Assembly (NCBI GenBank): GCA_023265625.1
Contig: JAHFST010000005.1
Coordinates: forward strand, 62,001 to 126,000
From: Deltaproteobacteria bacterium
GTDB lineage: Bacteria > UBA10199 > JACPAL01 > JAHFST01
Length of the DNA: 64,000 nucleotides
Reading direction: 5' to 3'
In this document: positions 1-9,360 of the stretch, one piece after another
How positions within the stretch are numbered: position 1 is the stretch's first letter
Layout of the letters: each line of letters opens with the position of its first letter
Notes under the pieces: model-generated
The model's input: only the letters and a program-made list of their open reading frames with translations
Databases searched by the model: none
What the model was told of the DNA's origin: nothing
Made by a program: the position numbers and the translations under genes

Positions 1-2033
1 ACTTCACTGTGGGCCAACACCGCCAGGTTGGGGATAAATCTTTCAATCAACCGAAACAGATGGGGCCGAACCTGTTGCGAGGTCAGCACCACCGGCGGTT
101 GATTATTGGTTAAATGTCTTTTCGCTTCATTACCAAGTCGCTCCACCACTTCCTTCGCCAAATCAGGATCAATGGCAATCTGCGGCCCCGTATTGGTCGG
201 GGTAATGGCATGAACCAGTTTTTCTTCCAGGGTTCGATCGAGGGTGATGACGTACAGATTCTGATCCGAGGCCACATACTGTTGCGAGATAGACCGGCCC
301 AAGGCAACCCGCACATGTTCCGTTAATTCCGATGAATCCTTGGTGCTCGGGGCGTATTCCGCCAGGGTTTCCATAATGGTCAGCAGATCCCGGACCGAAA
401 CCCGTTCATGCAAAAGATTTTGTAAAACCTTCAGAACCGTCCCGAATGGCAGCATATCCGGGATCAAGTCCGCCACAACTCGAGGATGGGTTGTCTTCAA
501 TTGCTCCAACAGGGTCGACAAGTCCTGTCGGCCAAAAATTTCATTGAGGTTTCGTCGCACAATCTCCATTAAATGCGTGGCCGCCACACTCGGCAAATCA
601 ACCACGGTGTACCCCGCAATAATCGCTTTTTCCTTCTGTTCATCAGGGATCCAGAGCGCGTCCAATCCAAAGGTCGGGTCCTTGGTCTCAATCCCTTCGA
701 TACGGCGTGTCGTTGTCCCAGGGTCAAGGGCCAAGGAATGTTGGGGCAACAATTCACTCGTGCCCACCACAGCCCCTTTCAATAAAATACGATACTCAGT
801 GGGCCTTAATTTTAGATTATCGCGAATATGCACAGGGGGTAGCAGGATACCCATCTCACTGGCAAATTGCTTACGGATCCCCACGATGCGTGCCGGTAAT
901 TCTCCGCCAGATCGCTGATCGACCAGGGAAATCAAGTCATAACCCACTTCAAACTCCAGCACATCAAGCTGCGGCACAAGTTCCTTCTGATCTGGAGCCG
1001 CTTCTTGGGACGCGGATCCTTTGGTAACGGCCGCTTGACTCTCGTAGGATTTAACCACAGCGGCCCGATAGGCGCGATAACTGACGAAGCCAGCCGCTAG
1101 CGCCATGATAAAAAATGGGACCTTTGGTAACCCCGGCACAGCCCCCATTAACAAAAGCATGACCCCAATCATCGCCAAGGGACGCCACTGCGAAAAGGCT
1201 TGCATCGTTATTTCGTCGGCCAAACGATCTTTTTTGGAAACCTTTGTCACAATTAAACCAGCCGCCAAAGAAACAATCAAAGCGGGTATTTGAGCGACCA
1301 AGCCATCCCCGACGGTTAGAATGGTATAAACTTGCAAGGCCTGGATGAGTGGCATCCCTTGTTGCGCCACTCCGATAATAAAACCACCAACGACGTTAAT
1401 GATCGTAATCAAAATCCCGGCGATCGCATCGCCGCGCACAAACTTGGAAGCCCCGTCCATGGCACCATAAAAATCGGCCTCTTGACCAATGGCTTCACGG
1501 CGGGCAATCGCATCCTGATTGTTAATGATCCCGGCATTCAGATCCGCATCGATGGCCAACTGTTTTCCCGGCATCGCATCCAAGGTAAACCGAGCGGCCA
1601 CTTCCGCGATGCGCCCGGCCCCTTTCGTGATGACAACAAAGTTGATGATCACCAGGATGATAAAAACAACCGTACCCACCACATAATTACCCCCCACCAC
1701 AAAGTGGCCGAAGGATTTGATCACCTGACCGGCCGCCTCTTGTCCGTCTCCTCCGTGGAGCAGAATGAGTCGCGTACTGGCAATATTCAGTGAGAGTCGC
1801 AGCAACGTGGAAAACAGCAACATGGTTGGGAAAACTGAGAAATCAAGCGGCTTATTGGCATAAACCGAGATCAAAAGAATCAATACGGAAAAGGCAATGG
1901 AGGTCACGAGAAAAAGATCCAACATGAAGGGTGGCAAGGGGATCACCATCAAGAAAATGAGCCCGGCTAAGGCCAATACCAAGCCAATGTCCCGATTATT
2001 ACTGATCAACGCCTTGATGCCGATAGCCGCCAT
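1..2033 (-). CDS. flhA: Flagellar export gate protein FlhA (C-terminus cut by window edge)
   Basis: FlhA is the inner-membrane export-gate subunit of the flagellar type III secretion system; its cytoplasmic domain docks chaperone-substrate complexes. The reading frame starts at the ATG at 2033 and runs off the left edge after about 677 residues, so only the last few to some 25 residues should be missing. The N-terminal third is strongly hydrophobic with several membrane spans. The FHIPEP family signature is visible around residues 75-90 (RLSLNIASTRLIL). The rest is a long soluble cytoplasmic domain. It follows flhB by 6 bases and is the last visible gene of the fliM-flhA operon. No frameshift was noticed. 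Identity is very secure. Confidence 0.96.
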   Translation of the reverse strand, partial: MAAIGIKALISNNRDIGLVLALAGLIFLMVIPLPPFMLDLFLVTSIAFSVLILLISVYANKPLDFSVFPTMLLFSTLLRLSLNIASTRLILLHGGDGQEAAGQVIKSFGHFVVGGNYVVGTVVFIILVIINFVVITKGAGRIAEVAARFTLDAMPGKQLAIDADLNAGIINNQDAIARREAIGQEADFYGAMDGASKFVRGDAIAGILITIINVVGGFIIGVAQQGMPLIQALQVYTILTVGDGLVAQIPALIVSLAAGLIVTKVSKKDRLADEITMQAFSQWRPLAMIGVMLLLMGAVPGLPKVPFFIMALAAGFVSYRAYRAAVVKSYESQAAVTKGSASQEAAPDQKELVPQLDVLEFEVGYDLISLVDQRSGGELPARIVGIRKQFASEMGILLPPVHIRDNLKLRPTEYRILLKGAVVGTSELLPQHSLALDPGTTTRRIEGIETKDPTFGLDALWIPDEQKEKAIIAGYTVVDLPSVAATHLMEIVRRNLNEIFGRQDLSTLLEQLKTTHPRVVADLIPDMLPFGTVLKVLQNLLHERVSVRDLLTIMETLAEYAPSTKDSSELTEHVRVALGRSISQQYVASDQNLYVITLDRTLEEKLVHAITPTNTGPQIAIDPDLAKEVVERLGNEAKRHLTNNQPPVVLTSQQVRPHLFRLIERFIPNLAVLAHSE

Positions 2034-2039
2034 ATGGTG

Positions 2040-3125
2040 TTAAACCCCTTGTGTTTGCCGGTTACGATTCAACTGATAAATATAAGCGAGCACACGTGCG
2101 ACAGACTCATAGAGATCCATGGAAATGGTCTGCCCCACACGAATCTTCCAATAGAGTTTTCGTGCCAGCTCAGGATATTCATAAATGGGAACATTGTTCT
2201 CTTGGGCCAGCTTACGAATCGTCGCCGCAAGCATATCCCTGCCCTTGGCCACGACCCGGGGGGCTTTATCTTTAAACCGATAATATTTAAGGGCAACGGC
2301 AAAATGCGTCGGATTCGTCACAATGACATCCGCATTAGGGACTTCCTTGCGAATTTGTCGTTTGGCGCGTTCTTTTTGAATCTGCCGCACCTTGGCGCGA
2401 ACGTGTTCCGATATTTGGTTTTCCTTCATTTCTTCCTTTATTTCCTGCTTCGTCATGCGCAATTTTTGCCGCAAGGTGTACCATTGGTAACCAAAATCGG
2501 CGGCGGCAACGATGGACAAAAAGATGCAAATTTTTAATACGAGGGACCCAATGGTCTCCATACTCCAGCGAAACGCCACCATGGCGGGCAACGCGGAACT
2601 CGCCACAAATTCTTCAATATGGGAGTGAATCGCGCTATAGACAATCAATCCGATCACACTCACCTTGAGGAAACTTTTGATAAATTGCACAAAGTTTTGC
2701 GGTGTCAAAAAATGTTTCTGAAACCCGGATAGCGGATTCACGTTGGACAATTTTGGTTCGAGCGACTTCCAAGAAACAATGATGCCTGTTTGTAATAGGG
2801 ATGCGGCAATGACTGAAAAAAAGATAATCCCAAAAAACATCAGAAGACATTTTGCCAGCGGCAAACCATACAACCCCAACCAAGCGACGGCAACCACCAA
2901 CCCCTGCTTTGAGGAAAAATGGAGGGCCCCCTTAAAACTGTCAATAAACCCATCTAGAAATGTCGGTCCCAGCATGATGAATCCCAACACCCCCGTGACG
3001 ATACTCATCAAGGAAGTCACCTCCGCGCTATGCGCGACCTGTCCCTCATCACGAGCCTCGTCCAATCGCTTATCTGACGGGTCTTCGGTTTTGTCTTGCC
3101 CGCTGTTGTTTTCTTCTGTTGCCAC
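2040..3125 (-). CDS. flhB: Flagellar export switch protein FlhB
   Basis: FlhB controls the switch of export specificity from rod/hook to filament substrates. The 361-residue protein has an N-terminal charged stretch, four hydrophobic segments between about residues 35 and 212, and a cytoplasmic domain. The autocleavage motif NPTH lies at residues 271-274, in the context VIVTNPTHFAVAL. FlhB family proteins cleave themselves between the N and P of this motif. Length is normal for the family. It lies between fliR (20 bases upstream) and flhA (6 bases downstream) in one transcription unit. Confidence 0.97.
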   Translation of the reverse strand: MATEENNSGQDKTEDPSDKRLDEARDEGQVAHSAEVTSLMSIVTGVLGFIMLGPTFLDGFIDSFKGALHFSSKQGLVVAVAWLGLYGLPLAKCLLMFFGIIFFSVIAASLLQTGIIVSWKSLEPKLSNVNPLSGFQKHFLTPQNFVQFIKSFLKVSVIGLIVYSAIHSHIEEFVASSALPAMVAFRWSMETIGSLVLKICIFLSIVAAADFGYQWYTLRQKLRMTKQEIKEEMKENQISEHVRAKVRQIQKERAKRQIRKEVPNADVIVTNPTHFAVALKYYRFKDKAPRVVAKGRDMLAATIRKLAQENNVPIYEYPELARKLYWKIRVGQTISMDLYESVARVLAYIYQLNRNRQTQGV

Positions 3126-3145
3126 TTATTTACTCTCTTTCTTTG

Positions 3146-3904
3146 CTAAATAAGACCCAACCCATGCTCGACCAGGCGATCCATCCCTTGCTTCATTTGA
3201 GAATAAATCCTGGGCATCGTCAGCACGATCAGGACGAAGCCCGCCACGATATTCACAATAAAGGTGACATTGAAAAACAAGTTCATCTGCGGAGCCGTGC
3301 GGGAGATAATCCCCATGATAATATGAATGGTCAGCATCACCACCATCACGGGCCACGAGAGCCGCAGGGATATTGAGAAAATCGTCGATAAAAACGCAAT
3401 CAGCCTTGACGACAGCAAATCAACCTGCCAATCCGGCAATCCAATCGGAATGATTTGATATGTTTTGATGAGCGCCAAAAAAACATCGTGATGCATGTTA
3501 GAGGAAAAAAACAGGATGATTGACAAGACCGCACCCAATTGAGCCACCACGGAAATTTCCGAATTGTTTTGGGGATCAAAAATGTTGGCGATGGCAAAAC
3601 CCATCTGGATGCTGGCAAAATCCAACGCCATCGTTACCAGTAGGAAGACAAACCGGATGGAAAAACCACCTAGTAAACCCAGGCCAATCTCTCTCATCAG
3701 CACTAAAAACAACAAATTTCCCTGCAATATCCCCGCAGGAAGCTCGGGGAGAAATGACGAGATCATGGAGGAAATGGCCAATGCAAAAATGAACCTAAAA
3801 CCCCGCGGCAAAGCCGATGTCCCAATGACTGGCATCGCCACCAGCAAACCGCCCATCCGGAAGGAGCCTAAGGATATTCGCAGGATGTCAATCGTTCCAA
3901 ACAT
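3146..3904 (-). CDS. fliR: Flagellar export gate protein FliR
   Basis: FliR is a membrane component of the FliP-FliQ-FliR export gate in the basal body. The 252-residue protein is hydrophobic nearly throughout, with about six potential membrane spans and a short polar tail; this matches the family in length and character. The order fliP-fliQ-fliR-flhB-flhA is the classical export-gate gene order and supports the call. The start at 3904 lies 8 bases after the fliQ stop. Confidence 0.95.
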   Translation of the reverse strand: MFGTIDILRISLGSFRMGGLLVAMPVIGTSALPRGFRFIFALAISSMISSFLPELPAGILQGNLLFLVLMREIGLGLLGGFSIRFVFLLVTMALDFASIQMGFAIANIFDPQNNSEISVVAQLGAVLSIILFFSSNMHHDVFLALIKTYQIIPIGLPDWQVDLLSSRLIAFLSTIFSISLRLSWPVMVVMLTIHIIMGIISRTAPQMNLFFNVTFIVNIVAGFVLIVLTMPRIYSQMKQGMDRLVEHGLGLI

Positions 3905-3912
3905 GTGTTCCC

Positions 3913-4185
3913 CTAGTGACCAATCAGATCGGTGAACCCTCCCAACAAATGAACCGAGTAGGTCATCAGTTTCGTCAACATCCAGTGTCCAAAAATGACC
4001 AACGCGCCAGATATCGCGATAATCTTTGGGACAAAGGCCAGGGTCATCTCCTGCATCTGCATGATGGCCTGGACGAAGCTGACGGATATACCAATCACAA
4101 AACCCACAACAAGAATCGGCGCCATAATCATCAGTGACGTCGTAATCGCATCGCGCCCGAGTTCAATCACCAGTTGTGACGTCAT
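3913..4185 (-). CDS. fliQ: Flagellar export gate protein FliQ
   Basis: FliQ is a small two-helix membrane protein of the FliP-FliQ-FliR export gate. I place the start at the ATG at 4185, giving 90 residues beginning MTSQLVIELGRDA. This is the usual FliQ length and gives an ATGA overlap with the fliP stop. A longer in-frame reading from 4224 would add 13 residues inside fliP and is less likely. Two hydrophobic hairpin segments are visible at about residues 17-40 and 52-75. Confidence 0.95.
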   Translation of the reverse strand: MTSQLVIELGRDAITTSLMIMAPILVVGFVIGISVSFVQAIMQMQEMTLAFVPKIIAISGALVIFGHWMLTKLMTYSVHLLGGFTDLIGH

Positions 4186-4925
4186 TGAAAACTCCTCATC
4201 AAAGATCCCGCGACTAAATTCCATCCATCCACCAGCACAAAGAGCATTAATTTAAAGGGCAGAGAAATAATGACCGGGGGTAAAACCATCATGCCCATAA
4301 CCAGTAAAACCATCGAAATGATCATATCAATCAGCACGAAGGGCAGATAAATGAGAAAGCCGATTTCAAAGGCCGTTTTCAATTCACTCAGGATAAAAGC
4401 GGGAATCAACACGGATAACGAAAGGGCGCTGAGGTCTTTTGGTTTTTCCGTCTTGGCCACCGACAGCATCATCTCGATGTCGGTTTTGTGTGTTTGCGAA
4501 AACATGAACTGCTTAATGGGCAAGCTGGCCCGATCAAACGCCACATCTTGAGTGATTTTATCATCCAGAAACGGTTTGATAGCGGACTCATGAACCTCCT
4601 TAAAAACCGGCGACATGATGAAAAAAGTCATAAATAGTGCCAACCCAATCACCACCTGATTGGGTGGAGACTGATGGGCACCGATCGCCTGGCGTAAAAA
4701 TGACAGGACAATGACAATCCTGGTAAATGAGGTCATGGTCAGCAACAAAGACGGCCCCACGGACAAAAGGGTCATGAAGAGAAATATTTTCACCGCGGTG
4801 GTCATGTCCCCCGATCCTCCACCGATGGACATGATGAGATTCGGTGTCTTCACCTGGGCCACAGCGCCGGTTGCACAGAGGGAAAGCGCCAAGGCCAGGA
4901 GTCCGCTGAGAAAATATTTGCGCAT
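4182..4925 (-). CDS. fliP: Flagellar export gate protein FliP
   Basis: FliP forms the core of the flagellar type III export gate. The 247-residue protein begins with a cleavable-looking signal sequence (hydrophobic residues 6-18, then ATGAVAQ), as is usual for FliP. The family core follows, including the segments LLTMTSFTRIVIVLSFLRQA and FILSELKTAFEIGFLIYLPF. Several membrane spans are evident. Its stop overlaps the fliQ start by four bases, and fliO ends two bases upstream, so translation is probably coupled. Confidence 0.97.
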   Translation of the reverse strand: MRKYFLSGLLALALSLCATGAVAQVKTPNLIMSIGGGSGDMTTAVKIFLFMTLLSVGPSLLLTMTSFTRIVIVLSFLRQAIGAHQSPPNQVVIGLALFMTFFIMSPVFKEVHESAIKPFLDDKITQDVAFDRASLPIKQFMFSQTHKTDIEMMLSVAKTEKPKDLSALSLSVLIPAFILSELKTAFEIGFLIYLPFVLIDMIISMVLLVMGMMVLPPVIISLPFKLMLFVLVDGWNLVAGSLMRSFQ

Positions 4926-4927
4926 GG

Positions 4928-5800
4928 CTAGCTCGTCGACTTCTCCGATAACTTAACCTGATCGTCTAAATTCACCCGATTCAGCAACTGTTCCGCGGGA
5001 TAGATGGGCATGGCGGCGCTGGATCCGGCGTTCGTCCCTGAAAACTGCCTCAAACTTTTGACGGCCAATCGAATTTGTTCTGAAAAATTATCCGCCGGGT
5101 CATTTTTGACTTCTTTGGTTTCTTTTATGGTTTCTTTTATTTCTGACGAAGGGCGAGGTGCCGATTTTTTAGCGTCTTTTTTCAGCTCTTTTTTCAATTC
5201 TTTTTTGCTCTCTGCCTTGATTTCCGTTTTGGAGGTTTCCCTGGCGAGATTATCTTGCTGGATAAACACAGGCGCAGCCGGGGCATACAGAAGCTGTGTC
5301 GTGGTACCACTGGCCCCAACCAGCAACTTCGTCCCTTCAAAATCCAATACGAGAATTTGTCGCTTAAAACCAATCGAGAGAGTCTGCAAAATTTTTAAGG
5401 GCCGTTCAGTCAAGCCCAAGAATCCCTTGGGTTGTTTCATCCGACGATTGACAAACAAGGCGCTGAGAATGATCAAGGAGGCCACAAAAATAAACGATAG
5501 TACCGCTCGTACCCACGGCAAGCCATCGGGTTTAAATTGGATCCCCTGTGTCTCAGCGGGCACAGCTTGCGGCTCCACATTTGAAACCTGCGCATCGGGG
5601 GCTTCTGTCGCCGTCACCGCAACTTGCGCGTTATGAGCCGTTTCCTGAACCGGCTTTTCCTTGTTGATAATGTCCAACAAGCGCGCCGAATCGGAGTTAA
5701 CCTCAAGATGAAGTCCGGATTCCGCGCGTGCCTCGCCAGTATAGGCAAAGACAAGCGCCAGGATCAGCAACAACCCCCAGCCTTTTTTTCGTTCATTCAT
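4928..5800 (-). CDS. fliO: Flagellar biosynthesis protein FliO (long form)
   Basis: FliO is a poorly conserved membrane protein that helps assemble the FliP ring. With the ATG at 5800 the product is 290 residues, longer than the typical 100-150. An N-terminal hydrophobic signal (residues 7-25) is followed by an Ala/Pro-rich periplasmic stretch and one membrane span at about 97-117. Next comes a short cytoplasmic FliO domain with the block GFKRQILVLDFEGTKLLVG. A Lys/Glu-rich tail occupies about residues 190-235. A longer in-frame reading to 5974 would run into fliN and is rejected. Position between fliN and fliP supports the name. Confidence 0.88.
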   Translation of the reverse strand: MNERKKGWGLLLILALVFAYTGEARAESGLHLEVNSDSARLLDIINKEKPVQETAHNAQVAVTATEAPDAQVSNVEPQAVPAETQGIQFKPDGLPWVRAVLSFIFVASLIILSALFVNRRMKQPKGFLGLTERPLKILQTLSIGFKRQILVLDFEGTKLLVGASGTTTQLLYAPAAPVFIQQDNLARETSKTEIKAESKKELKKELKKDAKKSAPRPSSEIKETIKETKEVKNDPADNFSEQIRLAVKSLRQFSGTNAGSSAAMPIYPAEQLLNRVNLDDQVKLSEKSTS

Positions 5801-5817
5801 CGTACCCTCCCTGTGCT

Positions 5818-6126
5818 TTAAGTTTCCGATACTTTTATGACATTGGTAATTTTGATCCCTAAGTGCCCGCCGGCCTCGACTATTTCTCCCTCGGCGATCG
5901 CCCGCTTCTGCAACATCACCACAAAGGGGTCGCCGACCTTCTGGCTGAGAGGGATCACCGATCCCTTGCCGCACTTCAGCAGATCCCCGATCGTGAGAAC
6001 CCCTTCGCCGAGTTGCACATTGAGCGTCACGGGCACATCATAGACGAGTGAAACATCACCCATCTCCGTTGGATTGCCATTCGCAGTTTTTTCCGCCTCT
6101 TGCGGTTGTTCGGTTCCTTCACTCAT
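5818..6126 (-). CDS. fliN: Flagellar motor switch protein FliN
   Basis: FliN forms the base of the cytoplasmic C-ring and docks the FliH-FliI export complex. The 102-residue protein has a short polar N-terminus and a C-terminal SpoA domain (about residues 28-100) with the family blocks DVPVTLNVQLGEGVLTIGDL and HLGIKITNV. Its start overlaps the end of fliM by eight bases. Length fits the short, single-domain FliN class. Confidence 0.96.
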   Translation of the reverse strand: MSEGTEQPQEAEKTANGNPTEMGDVSLVYDVPVTLNVQLGEGVLTIGDLLKCGKGSVIPLSQKVGDPFVVMLQKRAIAEGEIVEAGGHLGIKITNVIKVSET

Positions 6127-7087
6127 GGATCCCCTCCTGACAGGTGATTACTTGAATGGCCCTATTTCCCTCCATCGTCCCGATCGAGGCCCGAAAAGCG
6201 GGCTTGCCCTGAACCAAGACAAGATGTCCGTCTGCCGGCAGCGATAGTGAAAACTGATCATTGGCCTTCATGCCCAGAACATTTTTGAGGGGAATTCGCA
6301 CGGAGCCGAGATCCGCCTTGATCGACAATGGGATATCCGAGATCGCCCATAAGACAGCCTGTTCCCAGAGATGGTCTTTGTTCCCCGCTTCTTGAGACGC
6401 AACGACCGCCTCCTTATTGTCAGTAAGCGCATTCAGTAAGTCACAAGGCAGGACCGCGACCAGTTCTCCGCTGGTCGCCCCGATGCTCATTTTAAAGGTG
6501 GCGCGAAAGCAGTCAAAATTCCAGGACAACCCAGTGATCTGATCCTGACGATCAATGAGAACACCCAGCGGAAATTTCCAGACACCCGTTTTTCCCCAAA
6601 TTTGCTCCAGGGATTTAACAACAGATATCATCAGTCGATTGGCAAAATTTTGCTCCAAAGGAGTTAACCCATCCTTCTTACTGACCACTCGATTGCCTCC
6701 AAGTATGGTATCGTAGCATTGGAAAATGAGCCCCCGATCCACGCGAAAGAGCCCTTCCAATCCCTTGTCGGCATCCTGCCACGGAAAAACCAACACTTGC
6801 TCCGCGGCAAGCTCTGCCAGGGCATCACTGCCGGAAACGAGATCATGCTTGACAAACTCAACGCTCATTTCCGAACCAACTTCTGAGCTTAATCCAGCCC
6901 CCAAAACCTTGGTGGCCTCCTGATGCAACTTGTCAGCGGCCTCTAATTTGTCTTTGGTCTTAGAGGCGGAGCCCAAAAGATCATAGGCCGCCACCTCTCC
7001 CTCCCAGTAACCAGCCTGGGCACTTGCCGGGGCTGACTGGTTCAGTAGATCTCTAATCTCATCCTGATTGAGCACGGCCTCCGTCAT
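6119..7087 (-). CDS. fliM: Flagellar motor switch protein FliM
   Basis: FliM links FliG and FliN in the C-ring and binds CheY-phosphate. In this 322-residue protein the N-terminal peptide LNQDEIRDLLN (residues 6-16) matches the CheY-binding/start motif of the family (LSQ-E-I--LL). A divergent middle domain follows. The C-terminal SpoA domain spans about residues 250-315. It is the first gene of the operon: a Shine-Dalgarno GAGGGGGA precedes the ATG at 7087, and a sigma-54 type promoter lies 27-42 bases upstream. The middle domain is not an easy match by eye, but the ends and gene order are decisive. Confidence 0.94.
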   Translation of the reverse strand: MTEAVLNQDEIRDLLNQSAPASAQAGYWEGEVAAYDLLGSASKTKDKLEAADKLHQEATKVLGAGLSSEVGSEMSVEFVKHDLVSGSDALAELAAEQVLVFPWQDADKGLEGLFRVDRGLIFQCYDTILGGNRVVSKKDGLTPLEQNFANRLMISVVKSLEQIWGKTGVWKFPLGVLIDRQDQITGLSWNFDCFRATFKMSIGATSGELVAVLPCDLLNALTDNKEAVVASQEAGNKDHLWEQAVLWAISDIPLSIKADLGSVRIPLKNVLGMKANDQFSLSLPADGHLVLVQGKPAFRASIGTMEGNRAIQVITCQEGIHE

Positions 7088-7113
7088 GACATTTCCCCCT
7101 CGGCAGATATGTT

Positions 7114-7129
7114 TGCAATTGTTATACCA
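7114..7129 (-). promoter_or_regulatory. Sigma-54 type -24/-12 promoter of the fliM operon
   Basis: On the minus strand the sequence is TGGTATAACAATTGCA. GG and GC are separated by the diagnostic 10 bases, against the consensus TGGCAC-N5-TTGCA. The predicted start site lies near 7102, just ahead of the fliM Shine-Dalgarno. It would drive fliM-fliN-fliO-fliP-fliQ-fliR-flhB-flhA. Confidence 0.78.
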
Positions 7130-7255
7130 AGGAGTGAATAATGAAATTATTAATTAAAATCAGGTATTTAGATTAACCTAAATCTACCTCTAAGCGTGTG
7201 AAAAACCGAACCTAGGAAAATCTTGCCGCGTCATAGAATAGGGCGGGGATAGGCA

Positions 7256-8002
7256 TCACTGGACCGCAAAATCCGTGAAGTATAAATTGACAACCTTACC
7301 TTTTTTCAAAACCTTGTTAAATTCATCCTGAATATCTTCTTTAAGGAGGGTCTTACCCGCCGCGGAAAGAATCTCACGCATCGAGCGATCCCCGACCAAA
7401 AAGAGCAACCGGTCGCGGAGCTGCGCCTTTTTTTGATTAATTTCTTCCAACACCTCTGGGTTATTGCACTCCCCTTCCAATTGCATCTTTAGGTAATGGA
7501 TGGCATTACGATCAAAAATATTAACCACCATGGCATCAAACTTGAATGGAGACTTTTGGTCACCCGTCGCCTCCCCTTCTCCACCGGCCGGTGCCTTCTC
7601 TCCCTCCGCCGCCGGAGCCGCCTCCTCCTTTTTTTCCGGCTCTTTTTCTTTCTCCTTCTCCTTAGGCTTCTCCTCTTCTTTCGGTTTTTCAGCTTCTTTC
7701 TTTGCCTCGGGCGGGGGCTCTGATTCGGCAGGTTCTTTGGGCTTTTCTTTTCGTTCCGATTCGGATTTTTCACCCTCTTCAGATTCAGCCTTGGCGGCTA
7801 CCGCGGCCTTCGCGGGAGGTGACTTTCCTTTTTTAAGAAATAGAAAAAATACCGCGGCGCCGATCACCACGACCAAAACCCCAATCACCACAAACAACAG
7901 CGGGGGAGAAAGTAATTTCTTGATTAACGATTTCTTCTCTGGAGGAACCTCAACCGCCTCAATAGTCGCTGGCGGTTGCTCAGGTTTGGGTTCATCGGCC
8001 AT
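7256..8002 (-). CDS. fliL: Flagellar basal body-associated protein FliL with long charged linker
   Basis: FliL surrounds or stabilises the stator at the inner membrane. This protein has 248 residues, against roughly 150-180 in most FliL. The N-terminus is cytoplasmic and proline-rich, a membrane span lies at about residues 33-55, and an extreme Lys/Glu/Pro-rich stretch runs from about 57 to 148. The conserved FliL domain occupies about 150-248 (FKFDAMVVNI near its start, LYFTDFAVQ at the end). The extra length is almost entirely the low-complexity linker, which would lie in the periplasm. It sits downstream of flgE in the flgB operon, 55 bases after flgE. Confidence 0.93.
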   Translation of the reverse strand: MADEPKPEQPPATIEAVEVPPEKKSLIKKLLSPPLLFVVIGVLVVVIGAAVFFLFLKKGKSPPAKAAVAAKAESEEGEKSESERKEKPKEPAESEPPPEAKKEAEKPKEEEKPKEKEKEKEPEKKEEAAPAAEGEKAPAGGEGEATGDQKSPFKFDAMVVNIFDRNAIHYLKMQLEGECNNPEVLEEINQKKAQLRDRLLFLVGDRSMREILSAAGKTLLKEDIQDEFNKVLKKGKVVNLYFTDFAVQ

Positions 8003-8057
8003 AATTTCTTCAAACCTTTATCAGGAATAAACAAAATAATATACAGCGTTTTTTAGA

Positions 8058-9323
8058 TTACTGACCTAAGGTAACCAACTGGGCCAAGAGGTCATTCACC
8101 GTGCTGATGGTACGCGTATTGGCCTGAAACCCACGTTGAATAATAACCATCTTAATCAGCTCATTGGCCAGATCGACATTGGATTGTTCCAAGGTGCTTG
8201 AAACAACATTGCCCTTACCGGCCACGCCCGCCCCGTTGACGGTCGGTTGGCCAGAACCAAGGGTTTCTTGGTAGTTATTGCCACCGACACGACGCAAGGA
8301 TGTCTCATCGCTAAAAGTCGCCAAGACAACCTGCGCAATCGTTTGGTTCGTCCCGTTGGTGTAGTTGCCGGTAATCGTCCCATCGGGGGATATTTCAATA
8401 CTCTTGAGCGAACCGGAGGCATACCCATCCTGGGTGATATTACTGACCGCTGAATCGCTCCCGAATTGGGTCGCGCCATCAAGACCGTTGCCGGTGGACA
8501 CAATACTGCCAAAATCGAAGGTAATCGCCTGACTTTGCGTGGCCCCGAGAAAGTCAAAATCAGAGGTTGTGGTGGCCGCCGAGGTGAGGGCTCCGGCGGA
8601 ATTGAACGTCAAAGTCCCAGTGGCTGCCTGCACATTGACCCCGGACGAGGGCCCCGTGACTTCAGAGCCATTAATTAACCCATACCAAGACCAACTGTTG
8701 GACGCGCTTTTACGAAAATAGATGGTCACCAGGTGACTATTCCCTAATGAGTCAAAGACCGTCACACCGGTGGAAAAATTGGAGGTCGTCGTGGGAGTCG
8801 CGGTACTAAAAGCCGCCGGAGTCGTCGAATTGGAATTCAAATTCATCACGAGAGCTATCTCTCCCGTGTCATTGGGGGAGACGGGGGTGGTCGAAATACT
8901 GATGTCGCTCACATTCGCCGTAAGATTGTTACTGGTATCGACCGAAAACCCTTGAAGGCGCAATCCTTTGTTGTTGGCGAGGTAACCATCTCGATCCACG
9001 ACAAATTGCCCGGCACGCGAATAAAATTTGGAATTATCGCCGGGGTCCTTCACCATGAAAAACCCCTTGCCGTCGATCGCCAGATCAGTCACCGAACTAG
9101 AGGATTCAAAACCCCCTTGACCGAATTGGGCGGTGATACTGGCCACGCGGGATCCCAACCCGACGTTAGAATCACTCCCTGCCAGAATATCCTCAAAGGC
9201 GGCACGGCTTGATTTGTACCCGATGGTATTGACGTTCGCGATATTGTCACCGATGACCGATATGACGTTACCGTTCGAGTTAATACCGTTAACCCCTGAG
9301 AAGAGCGCGCTAAATAAACCCAT
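8058..9323 (-). CDS. flgE: Flagellar hook protein FlgE
   Basis: FlgE is the subunit of the hook, exported through the basal body. The 421-residue protein begins MGLFSALFSGVNGINSNG, followed by ISVIGDNIANVNTIGYKSSR, the typical N-terminal rod/hook family motif. The C-terminus has the matching coiled region EQSNVDLANELIKMVIIQR and QANTRTISTVNDLL. The centre is Ser/Thr/Gly-rich, as in surface-exposed hook domains. A strong Shine-Dalgarno (AGGAGG) precedes the start. It follows flgD, the hook cap gene, as usual. Confidence 0.96.
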   Translation of the reverse strand: MGLFSALFSGVNGINSNGNVISVIGDNIANVNTIGYKSSRAAFEDILAGSDSNVGLGSRVASITAQFGQGGFESSSSVTDLAIDGKGFFMVKDPGDNSKFYSRAGQFVVDRDGYLANNKGLRLQGFSVDTSNNLTANVSDISISTTPVSPNDTGEIALVMNLNSNSTTPAAFSTATPTTTSNFSTGVTVFDSLGNSHLVTIYFRKSASNSWSWYGLINGSEVTGPSSGVNVQAATGTLTFNSAGALTSAATTTSDFDFLGATQSQAITFDFGSIVSTGNGLDGATQFGSDSAVSNITQDGYASGSLKSIEISPDGTITGNYTNGTNQTIAQVVLATFSDETSLRRVGGNNYQETLGSGQPTVNGAGVAGKGNVVSSTLEQSNVDLANELIKMVIIQRGFQANTRTISTVNDLLAQLVTLGQ

Positions 9324-9360
9324 AATGACCTCCTATAACTGCCTTTGAATGACCGCCCAA

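Noticed and set aside
7496-8030. Long plus-strand open frames opposite fliL
   Set aside because: They are the reverse image of the Lys/Glu-rich linker codons; low complexity and no start signals.
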